This document shows, piece after piece, positions 25,025-33,142 of a stretch of 36,960 nt of DNA. The notes beneath the pieces were generated by a model. That model saw only the letters and a list, made by a program, of their open reading frames with translations. It ran no database searches and was not told where the DNA came from. Location of the stretch: contig JAKEER010000254.1 of the NCBI GenBank assembly GCA_022616615.1, forward strand, positions 1 through 36,960, read 5' to 3'. The stretch's first letter is position 1; the number at the start of each line of letters is the position of its first letter. The translations under genes and the position numbers were made by a program. This DNA comes from Acidobacteriota bacterium (GTDB taxonomy: Bacteria > Acidobacteriota > Terriglobia > Versatilivoradales > Versatilivoraceae).

Positions 25025-25297
25025 CTAAACACAACAGAGATTGCTTCGTTGGTTACCGAGCAAGAGCAGACCACCAAGCGACCATGACCCGAGGAACACC
25101 TCAACCGACGGGAGGTTTTGACTCAAGTCTAGCAAAACGCTCGCCAGCAGTTTACCGCCCACAAATACCTTGCGGAATTTGTGCGGAGAACGCCATTTAT
25201 AGTTGGCAGCCAAAATCAACGCCACTAGGGTGACAAGGGCGCTCCCTGAGAAAACTCCTTTTCCTTCTCCCACAACAAACACCCCGGAAATTGACAA
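25025..25297 (-). CDS. Possible small membrane protein
   Basis: This 90-codon frame with only a TTG start begins 4 bases after the predicted transcript start and ends 36 bases before the exported-protein ATG. It has two hydrophobic runs (FSGSALVTLVALILAANY and FLGSWSLGGLLLLG). No ribosome-binding site supports it. It may instead be an untranslated leader of about 310 bases. Confidence 0.3.
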   Translation of the reverse strand: MSISGVFVVGEGKGVFSGSALVTLVALILAANYKWRSPHKFRKVFVGGKLLASVLLDLSQNLPSVEVFLGSWSLGGLLLLGNQRSNLCCV

Positions 25298-25308
25298 ATC
25301 CGATAAGT

Positions 25309-25314
25309 TTTATA
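25309..25314 (-). promoter_or_regulatory. -10 box of the exported-protein unit
   Basis: The minus strand reads TATAAA here, with no good -35 box 17 bases upstream, as expected for an activator-dependent promoter. A start near 25301 would place the nearest Fnr-like palindrome at about -42. Confidence 0.5.
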
Positions 25315-25336
25315 CCGTGCAGCAGTTCAGAAGTCA

Positions 25337-25394
25337 TTCAACTAGTGCAGTCGCGTTATTGAACTAGTTCAACAGCATTCTTGAACTACTTCAC
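25337..25394 (-). promoter_or_regulatory. Three Fnr-like palindromes at 22-bp spacing
   Basis: TTGAACTAGTTCAA at 25359-25372 is a perfect 14-bp palindrome of the TTGA-N6-TCAA type bound by Crp/Fnr proteins. Imperfect copies begin exactly 22 bases either side: TTCAACTAGTGCAG at 25337 and TTGAACTACTTCAC at 25381. They lie between the Crp/Fnr-type gene and the exported-protein unit. Confidence 0.75.
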
Positions 25395-25418
25395 CCGGGC
25401 AGGTTGATTTCGGAAGGA

Positions 25419-26021
25419 TCATCCATCTGAGGAGTTCGGCTCTGGATGCCACAACTTGTCACGGTCTGGCACGATAAGCCAGCCCTTCTTGCGGCTGAGG
25501 ACACCCTCGCCTTCGCTTTGATCCAGCAGCTTGCAGAGGTAAGAGGGAGAAATGGCCAGGAGCTGGGCTATCTCGTCTTGCTTCAGAGGCAGATGCAACC
25601 GAGTACCCTCCCCAGTCTCGACGGTTTCGACAACTTTCATTGACCGATAAATCAAGTGTTCGAGCCGTTCGCGGGCAGTCTGGTGCGCCAAGCCAGCCGA
25701 ATGGGCGAGTTGCTCGAAGATCTCGAGGCTCAGGGTTCGATGCAGAAAAAGGGAAAACTCGGGGTTGCTGTGGATCAGACCCATGAACTGAGTAACAGGA
25801 ATGCGTCGAAGATAACAGCGCGTTAACGTAACCACCGCTGCCGGGGAGGGCCGATCCAGAAACACCGCCGGCGCTCCGAGCAACCATCCAGGAAATCGAA
25901 GGCCTAGGATGGTTTCATTTCCCTCGACGTTGCGTTGGACCAGTTTCACGACCCCGGCTTCGATCAAGAATATTTCCCGAGTTGACGCTCCCTGCTCAAG
26001 TAATTCATCCCCAGTCTGCAA
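25419..26021 (-). CDS. Crp/Fnr-family transcriptional regulator
   Basis: This 200-residue regulator has a cyclic-nucleotide-binding-like beta barrel (GDELLEQGASTREIFLIEAG, then GNETILGLRFPGWLLGAPAV), a long dimer helix, and a C-terminal winged helix (LKQDEIAQLLAISPSYLCKL). The only start in this frame is a TTG at 26021, because an in-frame stop lies 12 codons upstream. Compared with relatives, about 20-30 N-terminal residues are absent, so the gene may be slightly truncated or frame-damaged at its start. No Fnr-type iron-sulfur cysteines are visible in what remains. Fnr-like palindromes directly downstream suggest a local target. Confidence 0.85.
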   Translation of the reverse strand: MQTGDELLEQGASTREIFLIEAGVVKLVQRNVEGNETILGLRFPGWLLGAPAVFLDRPSPAAVVTLTRCYLRRIPVTQFMGLIHSNPEFSLFLHRTLSLEIFEQLAHSAGLAHQTARERLEHLIYRSMKVVETVETGEGTRLHLPLKQDEIAQLLAISPSYLCKLLDQSEGEGVLSRKKGWLIVPDRDKLWHPEPNSSDG

Positions 26022-26211
26022 ACTGGAATTTTGACGAGAATAACTCTAACCACAGCTTCCAGCCTTCGATGTGAAATCCGGCGGAGTGCCTGAACCCCTT
26101 CCGGGGATCGCGTTCACATTTCGTCGCTGCTCCACTTGCGGAACTCTGCATTTTCTCCAGATAATTATTTGGCACGCGATCCATGGAATCATGTTGGCTC
26201 ACAATCAATCA

Positions 26212-26275
26212 GCATGCAATGGTTTTTCTGAAAACTTTGCATGCACTCCTAGCTTAGCAAAGCTAGCTAAGCTAG
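26212..26275. promoter_or_regulatory. Two back-to-back inverted repeats upstream of alr
   Basis: The first (26212-26244) pairs GCATGCAA...GGTTTT with AAAAC.TTGCATGC around TCTG. The second (26249-26275) is a perfect 10-bp inverted repeat, CTAGCTTAGC and GCTAAGCTAG, with a 7-base spacer. They lie between the divergent regulator and alr and may be operators or hairpins. No other gene is seen between 26022 and 26393. Confidence 0.55.
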
Positions 26276-26393
26276 ATGAATCATTGAGCCGTTTATCTTG
26301 CTTTGGCGATGAAGTAAGATACCCGTCGTCAGAACGAGTCCAGCCCGCCGTGTTGCGCTGGGATGAATCCCTTCAAGCGCCGGCATCTCCGCA

Positions 26394-27566
26394 ATGAGAT
26401 TTCCTGATTCTCTCCAAGGCAGGCGTCCCACCTGGGTTGAAGTTGACCTGAATCAGCTCGAGTCTAATTTCCTCGCGCTGCGAAGATTCCTCCCACGTTC
26501 TGTCAAAATTATAGCCGTGGTCAAGGCTGATGCTTACGGTCATGGAGCGGTGCCCGTTGGCCAGCGTCTGGAGCGGCTGGGCGCTGATGCGCTGGCCGTT
26601 GCCCTTCCGGAAGAGGCTTTGGTTTTGCGGAGGGCGGGCGTGAAAAGCCCGCTTCTGCTGCTCAACGGCTTTTGGCCCGGACAGGAAGACGAGATCATTC
26701 AGCACCAGCTTACTCCCGTGGTGTTTCGCCAGGATATGCTGGACAGTCTGGAGAAGGCCGCCGCACGCGCGAAGCGGCAGGTGGTCTATCATCTTGAAGT
26801 CAACACGGGAATCTCGCGCCTCGGGGTAGAGTGGGAAGAGGCGTCTTCGTTTCTCGCAAGAAACGCAGGCACTGTTTGGGCCCGCTGCGAAGGCGTCTTT
26901 ACTCATTTCAGCCTTGCCGAGAGCATTCAAGACGGTTCAACAGAGACGCAATTGGAACGCTTCACGAGGTTTCTTGAAGCAGCAGAGCAGGGTGGGTTGC
27001 GAACGCAGTGGCGCCATGCTGCGAACAGCGCAGGAATTCTGAATTTCAGGCAAAGCTGGATGGATAGCGTCCGGCCTGGTCTCGCCGTCTTCGGTGTTAA
27101 TCCCCTGCCCTCGCCGCAAAATGCCCTAGCTTTGTCGCCCGTGCTGAGGTTCAAGAGTCAGGTGATGCAGGTGAGGGTGATTCGGAGCGGTTGTTCCATT
27201 GGATATGGAAATGCCTTCACGGCGACCCGGGACAGCATCATCGCGACGTTGTCGGTGGGTTACGCGGACGGCCTGATGCGGGCGCTCTCCAATTGCGGGC
27301 ACGTCTTGATCCGCGGACGGCGCGCTCCGATTGCCGGCAAGATCAGCATGGATTTGACGCTCGTCGATGCCACGGAAGTCCCTTCCGTTGAAGTTGGCGA
27401 TGAAGCCGTGCTGATCGGCAAGCAGGGCAACTTCGAAATTCGCGTTGAGGAGCTGGCCGGTCTGGTACAGACCATTCCCTACGAGATCCTGACGCGCATT
27501 GGCCCCAGAGTACCCCGACTGTATCTCGGTCAGGACACCGTGATGAATAGCCGCCCGTCGCATTGA
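26394..27566 (+). CDS. alr: Alanine racemase
   Basis: Alr interconverts L- and D-alanine for peptidoglycan. The 390-residue PLP enzyme has the TIM-barrel opening PTWVEVDLNQLESNF and the PLP lysine K44 in AVVKADAYGHGA. HLEVNTGISRLGV and RPGLAVFGV are conserved barrel blocks, and the second catalytic base Y271 lies in CSIGYGNAFTA. SVGYADGLMRALSNCG and GKISMDLTLVD complete the C-terminal domain. The start at 26394 follows a weak ribosome-binding region. Confidence 0.97.
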   Translation: MRFPDSLQGRRPTWVEVDLNQLESNFLALRRFLPRSVKIIAVVKADAYGHGAVPVGQRLERLGADALAVALPEEALVLRRAGVKSPLLLLNGFWPGQEDEIIQHQLTPVVFRQDMLDSLEKAAARAKRQVVYHLEVNTGISRLGVEWEEASSFLARNAGTVWARCEGVFTHFSLAESIQDGSTETQLERFTRFLEAAEQGGLRTQWRHAANSAGILNFRQSWMDSVRPGLAVFGVNPLPSPQNALALSPVLRFKSQVMQVRVIRSGCSIGYGNAFTATRDSIIATLSVGYADGLMRALSNCGHVLIRGRRAPIAGKISMDLTLVDATEVPSVEVGDEAVLIGKQGNFEIRVEELAGLVQTIPYEILTRIGPRVPRLYLGQDTVMNSRPSH

Positions 27567-27586
27567 GAGCTCATAAAAAGTAAAAC

Positions 27587-27700
27587 CATTTGTCATTGTT
27601 CATTGGTCATTTGTGATTTGTTATCCGGGAATCTGTGTTGATTGAGCATTCGTTGCTCAGCAATGAAAAATGGCTAATGACAAATGAACGATGACAAATG
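27587..27700. repeat. Large AT-rich inverted repeat between alr and radA
   Basis: Arms of 25 bases at 27587-27611 and 27676-27700 match at 23 of 25 positions and are built from CATTTGTCATTGTTCATT-type words. The loop includes a smaller hairpin (TTGAGCA-TTCGT-TGCTCA). It is unlike the GC-rich repeats elsewhere. It may end alr transcription or be a mobile hairpin. Confidence 0.75.
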
Positions 27701-27766
27701 TCGCTCCACGGTCGTAGCTCCTGAGCGAACTTGGTCTCTTGCTACAGCTTCGAGAACTCTAATTCT

Positions 27767-29134
27767 ATGACCAAGCCTAGAACCTCCTATATCTGCCAGA
27801 GCTGCGGCTATGCAGTCAGCAAGTGGATGGGCAAGTGTCCGGATTGCGGCGCGTGGAACTCGATTGCCGAAGAGCCGGTGCGCAGCTCTGGCAGCAGCGA
27901 CAGGCCAGGAGCTGGAATCAGCGGCAGTTCTGCCGCCACAGCCTTTCATGAAGTGTCCAGCCAGGAGCACGTTCGGTTTTCTTCGGGCCTTCTCGAATTT
28001 GACCGAGTCCTCGGAGGTGGGATTGTCCCGGGCTCGCTGGTTTTGTTGGGTGGAGACCCGGGAATTGGCAAGTCGACCTTGTTGCTGCAAGCAGCGGAGT
28101 TGATGCAGCGAGACGGGAAACGCCTGCTTTACGTCTCGGGAGAGGAATCAGAAAAGCAGATCAAGATGCGCGGCGACCGGCTGGGCATCCGCCCCAGCCA
28201 CCTCTTTCTGCTCACTGAAACGTGCTTGGAGAGAATCCTCGAGACCATCGATGCCGTGCAGCCCGCGGTGATCATTCTCGACTCGGTCCAGACGGTCTTC
28301 TCCGAAAAACTCGGTTCGGCGCCCGGTTCCATCAGCCAGGTACGCGAAGTGGCGACGCAGTTCTTGCTGCTCAGCAAGCAGCGCTCGATTTCCGCCTTCC
28401 TCATCGGCCACATCACTAAAGACGGCGCTTTGGCCGGGCCCAAGTCGCTTGAACACATCGTTGACACCGTGTTATATTTTGAGGGCGAAAGGTATCATAG
28501 CCATCGAATCGTTCGAACCGTGAAGAACCGGTTTGGTGCGGCCAATGAATTGGGCGTGTTCGAAATGACGAACGAAGGACTGATACCCGTCGATAACCCC
28601 TCCAAGCTTTTCCTTGCCGAAAGACCTGCCGGGGCTGCCGGATCCGTCGTTATTGGTTGCGTGGAAGGCTCGAGACCAATTCTGGTCGAATTGCAGGCGC
28701 TCGTCAGCGGCACTAACTACGCCAGCCCACGCCGCATGGCTGCCGGCGTCGACCCCAACCGGGTGTCTCTGCTTCTCGCGATGCTAGACAAGCGGCTGGG
28801 ATTACACCTCGGTGGCAGCGATGTCTATGTGAATGTCGCCGGCGGACTAACGGTTGATGAGCCTGCGGCCGATCTAGGAATTGTGGCCTCTATCGTTTCC
28901 AGTTATCGCAATCGCGCCATTGCGCCAGACCGGGTGATCTTCGGCGAAGTCGGGTTGACTGGAGAAGTCCGCTCCACCAGCCAGACGCCGCTGAGAATTC
29001 GCGAAGCGGCCTCCATGGGCTTTAAGCAGTGCATCTTGCCTCACAACAGCCTGCCTAAGCCGGAGCATCAACCCGACATCGAACTGATCCCAGTGCGTTC
29101 TGTCCAGGAGTCGATGGAAGTGCTGTTTGACTAA
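27767..29134 (+). CDS. radA: DNA repair protein RadA
   Basis: RadA promotes branch migration in recombination. The start at 27767 (MTKPRTSYICQSCGYAVSKW) gives 455 residues and places the four-cysteine zinc finger (CQSCG and CPDCGAW) at the N-terminus as usual. Walker A is GGDPGIGKSTLLLQAA, and VIILDSVQTVFSE is the Walker B region. The RadA signature KNRFGAANELGVFEM follows. The C-terminal Lon-like domain includes PSKLFLAERPAGAAGSVV and DVYVNVAGGLTVDEPAADLG. An earlier in-frame start would add 12 residues outside the family pattern. Confidence 0.97.
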   Translation: MTKPRTSYICQSCGYAVSKWMGKCPDCGAWNSIAEEPVRSSGSSDRPGAGISGSSAATAFHEVSSQEHVRFSSGLLEFDRVLGGGIVPGSLVLLGGDPGIGKSTLLLQAAELMQRDGKRLLYVSGEESEKQIKMRGDRLGIRPSHLFLLTETCLERILETIDAVQPAVIILDSVQTVFSEKLGSAPGSISQVREVATQFLLLSKQRSISAFLIGHITKDGALAGPKSLEHIVDTVLYFEGERYHSHRIVRTVKNRFGAANELGVFEMTNEGLIPVDNPSKLFLAERPAGAAGSVVIGCVEGSRPILVELQALVSGTNYASPRRMAAGVDPNRVSLLLAMLDKRLGLHLGGSDVYVNVAGGLTVDEPAADLGIVASIVSSYRNRAIAPDRVIFGEVGLTGEVRSTSQTPLRIREAASMGFKQCILPHNSLPKPEHQPDIELIPVRSVQESMEVLFD

Positions 29135-29275
29135 GCGCCTCTGCTCAATCGTGAGCCGAGGAAATCCTTTTCTTATCGGTTGTGCCAGTGATGCAGTGAA
29201 AGCAGGATGTCCTGTTGGCAAGCTCTGCTCTGTCCTGGCTTGCTTTTCAGAGGGGGGTGGGATTGCTTGTTTGAG

Positions 29276-30313
29276 ATGGCAGTCGTCCGGCTCATTTTTG
29301 CAATTGTTTTGACGGTTACGGCTTATTACTTTCAACCTTTTGGACTCCCCAAGCTCCTTTCTGCGGTTTACGGTGTCATCGCCTCCGCAGCCATCATTGT
29401 TTTTGAGGCCAGGCTTCGGAAGGTTTCGCTCAAGCGCCTGATCGGCGCAGCAATTGGGTCCACTCTGGGATTCTGCGCTGCCACTATGATTAGCAGCATG
29501 CTGGCGAAGACGTCCATTGAGCCCAGTACACTTTCCTTTCTGCAAATCAGCCTCTTTCTCTTGATGGGGTACGTCGGACTGGTTTCGGGCGCGAACAAGG
29601 GAGACCTGCTCAATCTCGCTGCCCTGGGTGGTCTTTTTGGCGGTGACCCTCCGGCCAAAAGGAGTTACAAGATTCTGGACACCAGCGTCATCATCGACGG
29701 ACGCGTGGCTGACATCTGCGAGACTGGCTTTGTCGATGGCATCCTTGTGATTCCCCAGTTTGTCTTGCGTGAGCTGCAGCAGGTGGCTGACTCGGCCGAT
29801 TCGATGAAACGCAATCGCGGCCGCCGTGGCTTGGACATTCTGCAACGCATCCAGAAGATGGCCGGACTCACCGTGCAGATCGTCGAGACCGATTATCCCA
29901 ACATCCGCGAAGTGGATCTGAAGCTGATCGAACTGGCAAAAGAGATTGACGGCAAGATCGTCACCAATGATTTCAATCTCAACAAAGTGGCCCAGCTTCA
30001 GGGCGTTGAAGTGCTGAACATTAACGAACTGGCGAATTCGCTCAAACCCGTCGTGCTTCCGGGAGAAGTGATGAAGGTGTTCATCCTGAAGGAGGGCAAG
30101 GAATACAACCAGGGAGTAGCTTACCTGGACGACGGTACCATGGTCGTCGTTGACAACGCCCGCAAGATGATCGGCAAGACCATCGACACTTCAGTGACCA
30201 GCGTGCTCCAGACCACGGCCGGAAAGATGATCTTTGGCCGCTATGAAGACCGTTCGCATGGCCGGGTGGAAGGTGTCAATCAGCCGGCCAGTCAGCCTGC
30301 AAACCAGCCATGA
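29276..30313 (+). CDS. PIN-TRAM domain membrane protein (YacL-like)
   Basis: This 345-residue protein has four N-terminal hydrophobic segments within about 125 residues (for example LIFAIVLTVTAYYFQPFG and LQISLFLLMGYVGLVSGA). A PIN nuclease-like domain follows (KILDTSVIIDGRVADICE, then IVTNDFNLNKVAQLQGVEVL), with Asp residues consistent with metal binding. A C-terminal TRAM segment (VFILKEGKEYNQGVAYLDDG) suggests RNA binding. The arrangement matches the Bacillus YacL type, often encoded beside ispD as here. The start at ATG 29276 is preferred; a TTG at 29267 is nearer to a GGGGGG stretch. The last residues are a short low-complexity tail. Confidence 0.9.
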   Translation: MAVVRLIFAIVLTVTAYYFQPFGLPKLLSAVYGVIASAAIIVFEARLRKVSLKRLIGAAIGSTLGFCAATMISSMLAKTSIEPSTLSFLQISLFLLMGYVGLVSGANKGDLLNLAALGGLFGGDPPAKRSYKILDTSVIIDGRVADICETGFVDGILVIPQFVLRELQQVADSADSMKRNRGRRGLDILQRIQKMAGLTVQIVETDYPNIREVDLKLIELAKEIDGKIVTNDFNLNKVAQLQGVEVLNINELANSLKPVVLPGEVMKVFILKEGKEYNQGVAYLDDGTMVVVDNARKMIGKTIDTSVTSVLQTTAGKMIFGRYEDRSHGRVEGVNQPASQPANQP

Positions 30314-31013
30314 AAGCCGTTGCCATCATTCCCGCGGCCGGCATGGGAACCCGGATGAGATCGACCAGCCCGAAACAGTTCCTTTCACTGGCCGGCGTTC
30401 CTATTCTCGTGCACACCCTGCGCAAGTTTGCACGCTGCCAGTCCGTGAGCATGGCCATCGTCCCCATGCGCAAGTCAGATATTAGTTCGTTCGAACCGGT
30501 ACTCGATAAGGAAGGGCTGCTTGGCTTCGCCAGGCTCGTGCCCGGAGGAGTTCACCGGCAAGATTCCGTATATAGCGGGTTTCAGGAGGTCGATCCGCAA
30601 ACGGACATCGTGGTGGTGCACGATGCCGTGCGGCCGTTTGTTGAGCTGGAATCAATCGATAAGGTCATCGCCGAAGCCCATTCCTCTGGATCAGCCATTC
30701 TGGCGATTCCTTGCACCGATACCGTGAAGCAGATTGAGAAGACGCAGGTCGTGGCGACGCTGCCACGCGACAAGATCGTGCTGGTGCAGACACCCAGGCC
30801 TTTCGGTATAGCCTTTTGAAGGAAGGGCTCGAGAGGGCTCAAGTTGAGAATTTCTATGCCACCGACGAGTCCTGCCTAGTTGAAAGATTGGGCTATCCAG
30901 TCACCGTTTTACGCGGCAGCGAAGCTAACATGAAGATTACAAAACCGGCCGATCTTCCACTGGCGGAACTGCTCATCCGGCAGGAACAGGCCGAGTCCGC
31001 TGCAAAGTCCTGA
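30310..31013 (+). pseudogene. ispD: MEP cytidylyltransferase, interrupted by a one-base frameshift
   Basis: IspD makes CDP-methylerythritol in the MEP pathway. The first frame (30310-30819) has AVAIIPAAGMGTRMRSTSPK, PGGVHRQDSVYSGF and VVHDAVRPFVE, all diagnostic. It then ends early as VQTPRPFGIAF-stop. Adding one C in the CCC run at 30793-30795 restores VQTPQAFRYSLLKEGLERAQ and continues into YATDESCLVERLGYPVTVLR, KITKPADLPLAE and a stop at 31011-31013. The repaired protein would be about 234 residues, normal for IspD. The start overlaps the preceding stop by four bases. An essential gene broken by one homopolymer base is more likely a sequencing or assembly error than a true loss. Confidence 0.93.
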
Positions 31014-31151
31014 TCCTTGCGCAAAGGCAGCGCTTTGGAGTGCGTTGAAGTCGGGGCAGTGCACGCCAGGGCAGCTTTTGCATCGAGTTCGCAACGCACG
31101 TCATTCGCTGCTCATGCGGTCCGGTCCATCACTCGTTACTGAGCATTACGC

Positions 31152-31437
31152 AATATAGTGACACTTCTGCGTGCTTTGTCTGAGGCGGTCACAGTCGCTA
31201 GAATCGGCTCTCCTCTCCCCAACGCGGGGCAACGCGGGAGAGGGGCCGGGGGGTGAGGGGGATCCCTGTAGGCCGAGTCAGTTCCCTAAACCCAGTGCTG
31301 GATAAGGGTCTTGGAACACTTGCCAGAACATTCCACCGTGTGCTCGCCCCCCTCATACCTAGCCCCTCTCCAGCGATGGGGAGAGGGGAACCGAAGTCTG
31401 TTTCGTTTGTGGGGGACGAGAGTCTGGTCACTATATT
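31152..31437. repeat. MITE-like element with 11-bp terminal inverted repeats
   Basis: AATATAGTGAC at 31152-31162 and GTCACTATATT at 31427-31437 are perfect inverted repeats enclosing 264 non-coding bases. Inside are two opposed clusters of CTCTCC/GGGAGAGG hairpins (31207-31240 and 31363-31388). No clear target-site duplication was seen. The whole spacer 31014-31587 lacks a credible gene. Confidence 0.55.
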
Positions 31438-31587
31438 CTGCAATCCTCAATAGGAAGACGGATTGTCCTGCGTTCGGCTAAAATCCCAGGCAGCGCCTTT
31501 GTTAGGCTAGTTCACAGACTCCGGCGAGATGCACGACAATCCCCAGGCGCTTCCCGCCGCCCCTTTGATGAGGGGGAATTACAACCC

Positions 31588-33093
31588 ATGTCCTCCAACA
31601 TTCGCGTTCGATTCGCTCCCAGCCCCACCGGGCATTTACACGTCGGCAACGTTCGCACGGCCATTTTCAATTGGCTGTTCGTGCGGAAGGCGGGCGGTCA
31701 ATTCGTCATCCGCATTGAAGACACGGACATCGTCCGATCGGAAGAACGTTTCGAAGGGCTCATCTACGAAGACTTGCGCTGGCTGGGCTTGCAGTGGGAG
31801 GAAGCTCCCGATGTCGGCGGCCCGTACAGCCCGTACCGCCAGAGTGACCGCCTGAACCTCTATCGAGAAAAGGCACTGAAACTCGTTGGGAACCAGCATG
31901 CTTACCACTGCTTTTGCAGCGAAGCCGAACTGGAAAGGCAAGCGGAAAAAGCCAAGCGGGCCGGAGTTACCTGGAAATACCCAGGCACCTGCCAGACTCT
32001 AGCGGGTGAAGAAGTGCGACAGAAGCTGGATCGAGGCGACGCTTCAGTGATCCGCCTGAAGGTTCGCCAAGGCCCCATTCGGTTCCGGGATCTGGTTCAT
32101 GGCGACATGGAGTTTTCGAGCGACGTCATCAGCGAGCCGATCTTGATTCGCTCGAACGGCTCGCCCACCTACAACTACGCTGTGGTGGTCGACGACGCTT
32201 TGATGCAGATCACGCACGTCATTCGCGGAGACGACCATCTTTCCAACACACCAAAGCAGGTGTTGATTTACGAAGCCTTCGGCTGGACTCTGCCCTTGTT
32301 CGCGCATCTCTCGACGATTTTGGGCAGCGATCACACGCGCTTGAGCAAGCGGCACGGTGCGACGTCGGTCAAGAACCTGCAAGACATGGGCATGCTTCCG
32401 GAAGCGCTGCTTAATTACCTGGCCCTGCTGGGCTGGGCGCCGAGCGAGGGCCAGAGCGAAATCCTCCCGCTCGACGCGCTCATCCAGTCCTTCGAACTTG
32501 AGCGAGTCTCGAAAAGCGCTGCGGTATTCGACCTAAACAAGCTCTACTGGATCAACCGTCACTACCTAAAAGAAGCCGATCGCAGCAGAGTGCTGAATCT
32601 AGCCATCCCTTTTCTCCGGCAAGCCGGACTCTTGGCCGAAGTCAACGACGCGATTCGTGAGTGGGCAGGCCAGATCATCGAAGCCGTGTTGCCGGGGGTT
32701 GACCATCTCAGTCAGATTCCGGATAAAGCTGCGTTCATCTTCAGCTTCGATCCGGGCCAAGCGCTGAAGGCTGAAGCAGTTCGGCAGGTGCTATCTGAAG
32801 GCAAAGCGGGAGAAGTGCTTCGCGCGCTCAACGACGAGCTGGCGAAGCCAGGACAGGAGATCCCTCGCGATTGGAAGGAAATCATCGCCGCGGTGAAAAA
32901 CCGAACCGGGCAAAAGGGGAAACAGCTTTTTCACCCAATCCGCGTCGCTCTAACCGGCAGTGATTCCGGCCCGGAACTGGACAAGCTGCTACCCATCTTC
33001 GAAAGAGGAAGCCGTCTTGCCTTGCCGCGGAGGATTCTCTGTTGCCAAGAAAGAGTGGCCCGCTTCGCTGCAGCGGTAGACGCTAACAGCTGA
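31588..33093 (+). CDS. gltX: Glutamyl-tRNA synthetase
   Basis: GltX charges tRNA-Glu (and tRNA-Gln in organisms using the transamidation route). The 501-residue class I synthetase begins NIRVRFAPSPTGHLHVGNVR, with the HIGH-type signature as HLHVGN. RIEDTDIVRSEERF and YNYAVVVDDALMQITHVIRG follow, and the KMSKS-type signature is RLSKRHGA. The helical C-terminal anticodon-binding domain is present, ending FAAAVDANS. The start at 31588 follows GAGGGGG at moderate distance. Confidence 0.97.
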   Translation: MSSNIRVRFAPSPTGHLHVGNVRTAIFNWLFVRKAGGQFVIRIEDTDIVRSEERFEGLIYEDLRWLGLQWEEAPDVGGPYSPYRQSDRLNLYREKALKLVGNQHAYHCFCSEAELERQAEKAKRAGVTWKYPGTCQTLAGEEVRQKLDRGDASVIRLKVRQGPIRFRDLVHGDMEFSSDVISEPILIRSNGSPTYNYAVVVDDALMQITHVIRGDDHLSNTPKQVLIYEAFGWTLPLFAHLSTILGSDHTRLSKRHGATSVKNLQDMGMLPEALLNYLALLGWAPSEGQSEILPLDALIQSFELERVSKSAAVFDLNKLYWINRHYLKEADRSRVLNLAIPFLRQAGLLAEVNDAIREWAGQIIEAVLPGVDHLSQIPDKAAFIFSFDPGQALKAEAVRQVLSEGKAGEVLRALNDELAKPGQEIPRDWKEIIAAVKNRTGQKGKQLFHPIRVALTGSDSGPELDKLLPIFERGSRLALPRRILCCQERVARFAAAVDANS

Positions 33094-33142
33094 GGACTTC
33101 AGGATCCGCGTTTATCCGCGTCAATCAGCGGCCAAGCCTCGC

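Noticed and set aside
31198-31453. Open frames inside the spacer before gltX
   Set aside because: They are made of the hairpin clusters of the putative MITE and have no family pattern.
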